From: Acanthaster planci
Taxonomy: Eukaryota; Echinodermata; Asteroidea; Valvatida; Acanthasteridae
Direction of reading: 5' to 3'
DNA: 64,000 nt
Assembly: GCF_001949145.1 (NCBI RefSeq)
Contig: NW_019091397.1
Span: 1,665,354-1,729,353, forward strand
Notes under the pieces: model-generated
Database searches by the model: none
Told to the model about the DNA's origin: nothing
Seen by the model: the letters and a program-made list of their open reading frames with translations, nothing else
Shown: one piece after another, positions 47,330 through 58,489 of the stretch
How the letters are laid out: every line of letters starts with the position of its first letter
Position numbering within the stretch: the first letter of the stretch is position 1
Program-made: the position numbers and the translations under genes

Positions 47330-48200
47330 TAAAGGTTTTCTAATATGAATTTCTGTTGCTTTTTATCATTTTTTGAGCTCAAACAATTCCAGTATCATGT
47401 ACTGCCAGGTGTCTAACAGTAATACCCTGCATTGCCTGTAAGTTGATGACAATTTTTCTCTTTCCTAAGAAATGTTTGACTTTCAGGTATTTTTGAGGCT
47501 GAATTTGATAATTTTTGTCTTGTCACATGCTTGTACAGTACATACATGTAGCCAGTATGTCAGCAATTCACTTGTATACATATGCACATGGCTGTGGTTA
47601 CATGTACAGTATTTCCACATTGACATGTACACTCATAATTCTAGGCATTTGTCTATCTGTTTTTGTGCATTAAGACTGTGTAGGCAAGCGTATTGTATAG
47701 ATCTGTTGTTAGCGCATGTGTTCAGAGTTGTTACATGTAGTTACATGTACTAGTGGATTTTTATTTTCATACGTAGTTTACTCCTTGATCAACATCATTC
47801 TTGTGTGACCAGCAGGCAATTTCATGAAACATAGTGTAACTTTGAACCATGTGGAAAAACCTTTTCCCACAAATTTGTGCTGTAGCTGTGCAGTATATGT
47901 TGCATTTCAAGAACGTTAGCTGTGCAACATTGTGATTACATTTCATTTCTTAGATAGGAAGATACCCGGTTTTATAATGGCTGTTCCTTTGTTGAATTTC
48001 AGCAGTCATCAAACAGTTGTTGAATTACCTCTGCATGTCATTTTGAAAAAGTTTTCATCTTTTCCATCATCACAACTGGACAGAAAATCTTGAAGTTCTC
48101 TCACAGCCAAACAAGTTGAATTCATTACCCTCTACATGTGTAAAGCAGAGTTGTGTATGTCTTGAATAATTGTTAAGTTCAGCAGTGATGGGCCTAAACT
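47330..48200 (+). repeat. 5' LTR of the BEL/Pao element (approximate limits)
   Basis: Shares a collinear series of matches with 54530-55000: TGCCAG...CATTGCCTG...TTGATGAC, TTTTG...GCTGAA, TTTCCACA...GTACACTCAT...ATTCTAGGCAT and TTTACTCCTTG...GTGTGACCA. The copies are much diverged, so the insertion is old. The exact TG/CA ends could not be set by eye. Confidence 0.65.
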
Positions 48201-48459
48201 TACCACAATAAGTTAGTCTAATCATTCATTTGTACTTTGGAGAAACTTATGCTTCCTAAAACGCTTGCATAAGTGTACATGTGTGCCACAATTTGTTGTG
48301 CAAGTTGCAGACCTACACAGTGTGACATAAAAATAAAATATGGCTTACATGTAAAGTGACATGCCATCGAATTTTGTGAAATCAGCAGCAGTTATTGAAA
48401 CACTGGATCTGTAGAAGCTTGTTTCTGATTACCATGTACCGGTACATGTAGTCTCTGAA

Positions 48460-51400
48460 ATGAGTTTGGCTGGTTGTCAAATTTGGGTTAGACACCTTAA
48501 GGACAGTACAGTAAAAAGGCAACCAGTGGACATTACATTCAAGTACAGCAGGGGAACTATAAGGCACAGTGTACACAACATGTTTACTGTCACCAGCTGT
48601 GAATTAAGACACCATGATGATCAGGCATCTCAGACAAGTTTAAAGGGCTCATGTCTATCTTCACTTGGTCCACCACTAGTTAAGCAGCCAGGGCTCGTAC
48701 CAATGCAGACACAGCACGTGTCTGTGAAGACGAAAATTGGAAGCACTGAGAGAAATGCGGTGATGACTCTTGAAAAGGCAGAGTTGGATGCAAAGTTGCG
48801 TGTAGGTACACCGACTTTCCAGAGGGAAGCAACAGTGGCGTTGGCTCAGGCTGAGGCTTTGGAGGCAGCAGTGGTATTTAAAACCAGGGTATCTTGCATG
48901 AAAAACAGCACACCAGTAAATCCAAAGGACATTGCTGATGAGTGCACCAGTTAGTACTTTCGGCAGCAAGCCAACTTGCACACCAGCTACTCGTCCATGC
49001 CATCCCTATAACCAGCGTATGGCAACATGAGGCCTAACTTACATGTACCTGTAACATTCGCCAAGCAGATGCACATAAGTTTGCCAATGCCCACAGACAC
49101 AGCCCTCAAGTACTGAACAGCAAACTGTTCAGGCCCTGAAGCTTGTGGCGAAGCCATGAAATAACGAGGTGAACCGCAGTCCCCCAGCAAAGCAACAACC
49201 CTAGGAAACCATTTTTGAAATCTACGGAAGTTACCAATAATTTTACAAACCACTTTAGCTTGGTCTGCACTTGTGAACCCGGCACTTGCTAAGGTTGATG
49301 TCAAGCCAGAGATCTTTACAGTGTGGAAGTCATCTTGCACCAATGCTATCAAGGGCCTGGGCCTCACAGCAAGTGAGGAATTGGATTTGATGAAAATGTG
49401 GCTTGGTGATTGTCATCGGCCTGCCAAGGGATCTGTTCAGTGAATATTGACAACCTAGACGCATCATTGAAGAAGGATTCGGAAAGATTTAAGGAGTGCT
49501 AGCCTCACCTGAAGTTCTGGTGGGTGCCTCTTTGAAAAACTGGACATCTTACCTAGAATCTTAAGCATCTACCTCATATCGAGTGAGCTGGGGGAGAACT
49601 GCTTATGGAAGTCTAGTGTGTATCTGCCTGGTCTCACCTACATGTACCGGTATTTGGACACCGCCAGTGGCATCAACTCAATAATTGAGAAATTGCTAAA
49701 CAGCCTGCAAGAGAGATAGATACCTGCATGTATCTGGACACCGCCAGTGGCATCAACTCAGTAATTTAGAAATTGCCCAACAGCCTGCAAGAGAGATGGA
49801 TCATCAGAGGTTCGAAGTACAAAAGGGATCATAACCTGTCGTTTCTCCCATTCTCATTCTTCACAAAATTCATCTACGTACATGTACGTATACTCCGAAG
49901 CAAAAACTAGAAATGATCCTAGGTTTGCCTTTTCTATCAGCAGCACTGGTCCAGTGAGGAGCGAGAGACCTGCCATGGAAAACATGTATGAGTACCCCGA
50001 TATTTGTACACAGATGTTGCTAAGGTAGTTGACACAAACGCAGATGCTAAAACAAGCCAAGGACGACAGCCCTAACAAAAGCTTCCCCACCATACATGTA
50101 AGCCACACCCTTTCAGGAAATGCAGAGACTTAAGAGCTACACCCATTTGACAAATTGAGATCCCACTTCAGAGAAGGTGGACGATATTTCTAGTGCTGTG
50201 AATTAACATCTCATCTTGTAAAGAATTGCAAGGTGGCCATTAAATGGGTGCGACGGTGATCAGCATCATGCAGCCATGCATCCAGGTCCATCCCAGAGTC
50301 AACAAAGTTCTCCCTTTCTGCATCACAGGAAATTGTCGGCCCTGCCTTGACATCTACGGTCAGTTCCTGGAGGTACAGTACATGTACATGTATGTGGCAA
50401 CAGTCTGGTAGCATGGTCCTGTTCCAAGATAGGCTTGGTGCTTGGCAGTAGTCAAGATGTATGGGTATGTCATACTCGATGATCACAGCAACCGGTCATT
50501 GATGAGGTCAGATTTCTTTGATCTTTTCAATGTCAAATGCAGTCTATCAATCTACTCGCTCAGAACCTGTTCAGAGGTAACAGAAATGACAGGAAGACAG
50601 GCTGACAGCTTCCAGATCGAAGCAGTGACCAGAGGAGTACCAGGTACATGTATATGAAAGTCTACCTTTCCCTCCACTCATTGAATGTAATGAAATCCTC
50701 AGCAACAGAGAAGAAATACCAACACCCGAAAGAGCCCTTTACCACCCCTGTATGGAGCATGTGGCAGCCCATATCCTGCAGCTTGACCAAGATGTCCACA
50801 TTCTGATGATGCTTGGGAGAGAAACCCTGAGGATGCACAAGGTGTGACAGCAGATCTGCGGATGGCACAGTGCTCCATTTGCACAGCGACTTGACTCAGG
50901 TCAGGTTCTGGTTGGTGAAGTCTGCCTGGGAAATGTACACAAGCCGAATCTGAGTAGCTTCAAAGCCAACCTACAAGAGACTGGATGGCCGTCCTTCCTT
51001 AGTCTTTCATGAGTCACATTCATCTTCAACAGAATGTGAGCTACAGCAGGGAGCAGCAGTGCAGTTTATCTCACAGTACAAAACCAAATTAACAGCAATC
51101 CATAAAAGTACGGTACCAGACAAGGACCTTGCATGAGACATGTTCCAAACTAGTCATGATGACAACAAGCCCACCCTCCCCATTGAGGAAATGGTCATCC
51201 TGAAGACTATGGATGAAGAAGTCTACAGAGAAGACACCCGCAGCTGGGTGACACCCGTCTCATTCAGGTCACCAATACATCTCCTACCCATCAACCAAAA
51301 ACATGGGATCACTCATCTTGCCTGTGTCCTAGCTTCAACAAGAAACCCTAAGATGAAAGAATATTTTCCACTTCCACAAAGAAGATATTTGAGAATGACC

Positions 51401-54400
51401 ATGCACAGCTAGCATCCCCACTCAAGCATGGGGAGGAATGTTAAATGCAGAAATCCAGCAGATATGTCACTGCTTAATCTTGCATGAGGACCACAGAAAC
51501 TACCTGAGGTTCCTTTGGTACAGAGATGACACATCCAAGGAAGTGGTTGAGTACAGAATAAAAGTCTGCATCTTTGGAAACGGCCCATCTGCTTATATAC
51601 ATGTATGGTTTCCATCAAGCTGCCAGAGGAGGTGTTGCAAACTGCATAAGTGTGAAGCACGCTCTTTCCCTACCAACTCGGGTCTCTTAGCCAGCTAGTT
51701 TATACACCTGCTGTAATGGCTTGTAAAGTGTGAAGTCCAAGACATTCAAGTTTGCGTGAGCACTACAGCCAGAATATTGTACCTTAATATTCTACAGAAG
51801 GTAAACATGACCACGGTGAAGACACATGGTAGTTCATCAGGAAACATTTTTATGTCAACAGACTCAAGTCTCTGCCTACAAACACAGGTTATTGACTTGC
51901 TGCAGAGAACTCAAGAATTGCTTACAGAGCCAAACCTACGACTGCTGAATATCGCTTCAAATAGCACCACCGTTATTCTCCAGAGGATCATGCCACCAGC
52001 ATGAAAGACTTAGGCCTCAGAGCTGACACCAGATCTGTTCAGTTTTGGGAAACGACAACAGACGCATTCACATTTAGGATATCAGCTGTTGACAAACCCT
52101 TACCATGATGGGGAGTCCTTTCAACAGTTAACAGCCACTTTCCCCTTGTCCCAGTAGCCCCAATCACCATACAAGGCAGAGTTCTACTGATGGAACTCAC
52201 TACTGAAACTTGCACGCAGGACACATTACTTCTCAAAGAGAAGCTGAAAGAATGGGAAGCATGGAGAGATACTCTACAACAGCTAAAGGACCCCCACATT
52301 CTCCACACGTACTGTATGCTTTTGAAATCAATGAGATGCAAGGCACTGAGTTGTGCGTATTCTCAGACACATCCACTAAAGCATTGATGCAGTCGCCTAC
52401 ATATACGTGTACATGTACCTTAGAACCATTGATGACAGTAGACACATAGAGGTGGACTTCATTCTGGGAAAGACCAAGGTGGCTATGCAACCTCAGCTTA
52501 CCAGAACTTGAACTGTGTATTGCGTTGTGGAGATCACAGAACTCATCCTACCTGAAAATGACCTCAAACCAGATGTTGTTACCGATAACTTCTACTTTTT
52601 GAGCAAGGTCATCCTTGGATACATGTACATGTATACAAGAAAACCAAATGTTTCTACCTGAAAATGTGCACAACCGAGTCCGGACCAGCGGCACTTTGTT
52701 AATAAAGAGCACCGTCCAGCTGATCATGCTGTTAGGGCAGTTTGAGAATCCCAGCTCAACAGTACATTGTTTTTCACAGGACTAGCCTGCCTATGCAAAT
52801 CCATCCATTCATTAGAAACAAGATGCCTTCGAGATACCACTCTAATGTGGATGTCCATCCAGTTAGAAGTTTCATCATCCAGACATTGATGAGACAACTC
52901 CACAATGCTTTGAGCACTTCTCAACCTAGAACTCACTCGCGAGGGGTTTTGTATTCCTCATTCATTTTGCTCGCTCATGCAAGACAGTTTCAGGAAGTGA
53001 GATGAGCAAATCCGTAGGCTTGCATCAGTGTGGTAAACCCGGCACCCCAAATGAGTTTGCCCATGCAAAAAGCATCTTTATCATGTCAGAGAAAAGTTTA
53101 TTTGGATGAGTTCACTGCCATCAAGCAGAATGAAGATATCCCTAAAGCAGTCCATCATACGGTAGCTTAATTCAGTTATGGAATGCAGGATCATCAAAGT
53201 TGGAGGGCATCTGAGACATGGGCAGGCGGACAGTGGTGAGGAAAATCCTGTTCTTTTGGGCTGCAGTCACATGTTTACACAACATGCACCATACTAGCAT
53301 GAACAGGTGGAACACCAAGGCCCGACTTTACTGAAGGAGCCATAAAATGCAGGGCCTTTGGATCATTTGTGGTGGGAGGCTTGGCAACTCCATAATGCAC
53401 AAGTGCGTCATGTCCAAGAAGCTCTGTGGCAAGATAGAGTCCTGAACAGAAGATGGCAGATTTATCATGCAAACAACTCGGCCATTCTTGTATGTGGGCT
53501 TAGATGTTTTTGGACCTTGGACAGTCATCCCACATTGCACCAGAGGAGTGCAGGCTAATGGTAAATGTTGAGCAATCCTGTTCACCTGCAGTCCTGCACG
53601 AGCACGAGAGCATTGCATATCAAAGTCATTGATTCCACGGAAACTTCAAATTGCATCAGCACACTCAGGAGTTTCTGTTTTATCTATTGGCCAGGAAAAC
53701 AACTGAGATCAGAATGTGGAACAAATTTCATGGGTGCCTGTAATGAATTTAAACTTGTGAGAGAACAGTAGGATACCGCAGTCTCTGGTAACATGCTACC
53801 TCGCTGAGCAATGCTGCACTTGGATATTCAACCCACCTTACTCCTCACACATGGGAAGTGCTTAGGAACTAATGATTAGAATTGCACAAAGAATCCATGG
53901 CTCCATGCTGCTATGGAGGAAATCTTCCGACCTGGCCATGAAGTCCTGTGCATATTCACCGTTGAAGTGACAGCCATTGTCAATGGCAGACCTCCCGTTC
54001 CAGTCTCTACCCCTCCTGACTCACCATTCATCAATATCTGCAATGCTGCTTATTCAGAAAGTTGCTGCACCAGCTCCTCTTGGAGACTTTGAACACAAAG
54101 ACCTCTTCAAGAACCAGTGGAGACAGGTGCAGAGCACTGTCAGTACGTTGTGGTGCCTCTAGCATCATACATGTAAGTACCTCCCCACCTTACAGAGGTG
54201 AAGGAAGCAGAAGGAAGCCCTTACCAATCTTTTTAAAAGACAAAGAAGCAGCACATAATGAGTACCAGTGGCCACTGGCATAGCTGTGAGTGATAATGGT
54301 GGAGTCTATTTTGTTAAGGTTAAGGTCACTGCACGAGGCACAACCAAGAAGTTCAAGAGGCCAGAAGTCGAGCCCCTGCTGCCCTTTAAGTGTAGTAAAC

Positions 54401-54410
54401 AGTGACATCT
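48460..54410 (+). pseudogene. BEL/Pao LTR retrotransposon gag-pol, heavily disrupted
   Basis: Broken gag-pol read in changing forward frames. Visible in order: a charged gag start (EKAELDAKLRV, near 48775); gag core pieces to about 49830, with an 80-bp tandem duplication; a zinc-knuckle relic (KPHPFRKC, ~50100); a Pao-type aspartic protease piece (VILDDHSNRSL, 50468-50500); reverse transcriptase (HEDHRNYLRFLWYRDD, 51490-51530), whose YVDD box now reads YVNR (51851-51862) and whose motif A Asp appears as Glu; an RNase H piece (FSDTSTKA, ~52355); and an integrase core and tail (RSECGTNFMGACNEF ~53710; VTAIVNGRPPVPVS ~53967). Many stops and frameshifts show it is dead. Several lesions are TACATGTA-like insertions. 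Confidence 0.85.
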
Positions 54411-54519
54411 TACTGATGGCCAGTGGGGAGTTTCTGGCTCATTTTTCTTGTTCTCACTGTTTGTGGTTAGCACTCTCTATTGGCTGGTAATCTGAGAAGC
54501 ATGCTTTACGCTCACAAAA

Positions 54520-55010
54520 AAAGGTTTTTTCACTTTAATTTACAATTTACTGTGTGTTGTTTCATGTCATTGTTTGTGCTCATATCATTCCTTCACCTAC
54601 TGCCAGTTGTACACGTACCCGTGTACAACATCCTTGTGAAGCACCCTTGTGAACCATTGCCTGCAAATTGATGACTTTTTGCTTTTTCTTGACTTATATT
54701 TTCGGGACATGTACAGTAACAGTATTTTGAAAGCTGAAGTTGAGATTCAGTTTTTGCTTGTCAATGTACTGTACATGTACCTGTGTCCACAATCCACTTG
54801 CACGTCCTTGGTTATTTCCACATGTACATGTACATGTGTACACTCATTATTCTAGGCATATGGCAATGTACTAATCCAACACATTCTTGTTAGTGCATGT
54901 ATTTACTGGTAGAAATGTTTGTTATTGGTGCTTTCAAATTTTGATTTACTCCTTGTTAATTGACAGCATCCCCGTGTGACCACTTATAGAAACACACTGA
55001 AGCTCTGGCA
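54520..55010 (+). repeat. 3' LTR of the BEL/Pao element (approximate limits)
   Basis: Collinear with 47330-48200 (see that entry). Compared with the 5' LTR, which reads TTTCCACATTGACATGTACAC, it reads TTTCCACATG followed by extra TACATG units before TGTACACTCAT (54818-54845). The right end may have been cut by the neighbouring DIRS-like element. Confidence 0.6.
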
Positions 55011-55149
55011 GCTAATTCCTGATTCCCACGTCATCACCATTGAATGGAGTGTGGCCTTATCGTGTGGAATGTATGATACATGTGGCAGATCTCTGCTGAG
55101 AACCTTGTTATTATGGCAATACGGTATAACACTGTAATCCCATTATGGA

Positions 55150-55320
55150 AAATTACTCACCTCTGTTTGCAATGTACCTACATGTACATGTGCATTTGCA
55201 TATCAGCATACGTGCATAAGGAAACTCGCTGAAAAAGTCGCCCAAGCCACACCCACTGTACCTACTGCATGTCCCCCACAAAGGGCTGTGTAACACAAAG
55301 ACTCCTCCTATTTTTGTCAT
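55150..55320 (+). repeat. Left flanking repeat of the DIRS-like element
   Basis: GAAAAAGTCGCCCAAGCC, TGCATGTCCCCCACAAAGG and GTGTAACACAAAGACTC recur in inverted orientation at 61625-61735 (GGCGACCTTTTC, CCTTTGTGGGGGACAAGCAG, GAGTCTGTGTTACATAATCC). Inverted terminal repeats are characteristic of DIRS-type elements. The Penelope-like element lies between this copy and the DIRS coding region. Confidence 0.6.
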
Positions 55321-55539
55321 TGATACATACAGTGTGCGTCATGCGTATTATAGCTTTGTAGAGTTACACAAATCCGAATCTTAATAATGCTGCCGAATAA
55401 TGGTGGATGATGCCAATACAAGAAACAGATCTGTAATCTCAATCCATGCACTAGGTATTTTCACCTGGTCCCTTCAAGTCCAATCAGTAATCCAAGCATG
55501 ATACATGTATTTCCACCGTAATGATACTGGTATTTCCAC

Positions 55540-58480
55540 AGTACTTAAGCAGCACTCTAGCTGGAATCCAGCAGTCTCGTGACAACAGATACACCACTCA
55601 CTGTCTGAAACGTAGAGTACTAATTCTTTGTCAGAACCAAACACACTCACAAAAGAGATAATCCACATGGTGTCGCTGCAAACCTCCTACATGTACCTTA
55701 TTTTATATCCACCATGCAAACCTTCAATCATTACCTGACTTTGCTCTACGGGGAGCAAATCTCATCTGTGGTCAAGGAGTACGAGCGTCTCTCCACCAAG
55801 TATTCAAGATTCATCAAGTTGACCTTCCTCAAGCGCTGCCGCGTTTCCAACATCTTGCCACCTGGTCTCCATCTCAGCGATCTCGTCCACAATGCGCAGT
55901 CCAAAGACATCCTCAAGAAGTCTAGCCTCAGCCTACATGTACTTCGCTATCTCATGTCCACAACTAGGTCTGCTCTAGCCTCACTAGACAAGCAGATCTC
56001 TACCATCTAGAGTGAACTTGCCACTTCCACATCCCTGGAAGTCTTCAAGAAGATCCAGCGACTCACCAAGACAAGCAGTCATGCCACCTTCAGAAGAACC
56101 TGCCGCCGCCAAATCAGAAAATTCAAGATACTCCCAACAACAGAACTCAGCCACACACTGGACTATGGGATGTATATCCCCATGACCCACATAATCGCAA
56201 CTCCCATTCCAGACCTGGCTGATAGGATCCTCTATGTCCTTGTACCAAACCCACACCAAACCCAACTACGTTCACATGCCGCCTTCACGAAACACTGTGG
56301 TCACTGTCAGTCAACACAAGTAACCCAAAGTCGAAACACAGGTCCTTGCATTGGACGAAAACTTTGCCCTAGTGCCCAAGCCTTCACACGTGGAAGAAGT
56401 AGTTCAAGCCACCGAACCAGCCCTACGCTATCTAGCCAAGCCTGTCCCAGATGATGTCTGAATGCAAATAAGCCAAGCTCTCAAGAACCACAAGCCTGCA
56501 GAGCCTAACATCACCAAGCAAGAACACTTAGCCCTCATCAGTCTGCATTGAGATAAGTCAATCCACATCATGACCGCCAACTAAGGCAACGCCATAGTCA
56601 TTATGGACAGAAATGACTTCGACAACAAGGTGTGGGACATTTTAAAGTCGGGCTCCTACCGTTCCCCATGCAAGGACCCCACACCAGCCATACAGAAGAG
56701 TCAACACCAAGCTAATTGCCTTACAGTGGTCTGGAAACCTTTCCATGGCCAAGTACCACCAGTTCCGTACTTCCAGCTCCAGATGCCCCCCACTTCTTTG
56801 CTCAACCCAAGATCCATAAGCCGGACATCCCCCTATGCCCATCGTAGCTTCCTGAGGAGGTCCCACCTACCATATCACCAAGCACCTTGCTAAGATCCTC
56901 TATCCACTTGTTGCCAACACCGAACACCATATCAAGAACTCGGAACAGTTTGCCACATTCGTCAAAGACCTAACCCTACAACCCAGCAACTTCATGGTCA
57001 GCTTCAACGCGGTGTCTCTCTTCACTAATGTCCCTACCACCGACACCTGCAACACTGCACGAGAACACCTAGATCAAGACCCATCACTTCGAGAACAAAC
57101 TGTCTTGACCCCAGCTCAGATCCAAGACCTATTCATCACCTGCGCGGGCTTCCAATGGCGTGACAAGTTCTAAGAGTAAACAATCAGAATCCTCTTTGGG
57201 ATCACCTGTAATCCCTTTCTTCTTGCTGATATCTATAATATGGAGTAATTTGAACAGACAGCCATTGCAACTGCTGATCTTTGCCCAAGAGTATGGCTCA
57301 GATAGGTCAATGATACGTTTATCATATGGCCTTGTGATCAAGACAAACTAGGAGCTTTCTGGAACACCTCAACGGGCTTAGCTCCAGCATCCAGTTCACC
57401 ATGGATCAAGAAAGGGACAGCACCATCTCCTTGGATGTGAAGGTGTCCAGGCGACCTGATGGCACCCTCTCCCACAATGTACATGTACAGTATACTGTAA
57501 GCCAACTCACACAGACCGGTACCTCCATTTTATCATCCCAAGATCAAGAACTTGGTCATCGCCACGCTCGTCCGTCACAATGTACATGTATGTAACCAGG
57601 GCAAGCCTGCCCAGTGAGTTATACCACATCTTCACCCAAGTCAAGATCCAAGCACCAACAAACTGCCCCAACGGATGGGTCTCCTCTACCCTAGTACCCT
57701 AGTACACTAGTTCTGTCACCCTCCATGCATAGGCAACACTTCAAACCACATACAGTGCATGCATCCTCGGCAGGATCAGAAACCTGCTACAGTCAAACAC
57801 AAGCCAAACCCCAAACAGCGTTTATAAGATCCCTTGTGAATGCGGCCAAGTGTTCGTTGGAGAGACGGGCAGGGATCTACAGTAGCTACCAGACTCAGCA
57901 AAGACAAGGTTCACGGACGACAAAGGGATTATGACAAGTCGTTTATCATCAAACACTCACACGAAACAGATCATGTCATCCAATGGCATCAAGCACAACT
58001 CATCACTAGCATCGAGCAATGGCACCCTTGAGGCCATCGAGATCATCAAACACAAGACAGTACCCCAAGACATCGGTATCAGCATCAGCGACATCTGGTA
58101 CCCCATCTTGTCCAATGGGTTTCCTATACCCACAGACACTTTTCCCAATCCCAACCTGCTGCATAGGTCTCCTGTACCCCAGGCACCCTCCACACCCTAA
58201 GGTCCCACTCCCTCTGACACACCTGGATGATCAGCTTCAGGTCTAACAACACAACCCAAAGTTCCTGCCTTAACACCTCAGTAATGTGCAGCCAGAATCC
58301 CACTCCTCCACGCCTAATTGAACACGCACAGTATTTTAGCAATAAGTTGGAATCCAGCGGTCTCCTAATGGCGGACAGAGCACTCACTGTCTGAAACATA
58401 GAATACAAGTTTTTTCAGAACCACACGTACTCACAAAAGAGATAATCCACATGGTTTCTCCGCAGACCTCCTACCTTAAG
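55540..58480 (+). mobile_element. Penelope-like element with GIY-YIG endonuclease, inactive
   Basis: Two direct repeats, 55540-55705 and 58329-58485 (shared GGAATCCAGC, CACTCACTGTCTGAAAC, CACAAAAGAGATAATCCACA and CTCCTAC...CTTA), enclose a decayed forward reading frame, like the pseudo-LTRs of Penelope-like elements. An N-terminal region starts near 55714. Reverse transcriptase motif A is VSFNAVSLFTNVP (~56996-57034), followed by a degenerate motif B (GSPVIP, ~57199), and motif C reads stop-VNDTF (~57307-57324) instead of the active YVDDTF. The C-terminal GIY-YIG-type nuclease shows YKIPCECGQVFVGETGRDLQ (~57822-57880). Multiple stops and frameshifts make it non-functional. Confidence 0.85.
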
Positions 58481-58489
58481 ACCAAGACT

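Noticed and set aside
48460-48954. 164-aa open frame as an independent gene
   Set aside because: Its second half matches the charged gag start of BEL/Pao elements and it lies between matching LTRs; it is part of the dead retrotransposon.
49000-49367. 126-aa minus-strand open frame
   Set aside because: Antisense shadow of the BEL/Pao gag region, which is recognisable on the + strand.
58329-58485. Hammerhead ribozyme in the Penelope-like direct repeat
   Set aside because: I could not find the conserved CUGANGA and GAAA core arranged correctly by eye.
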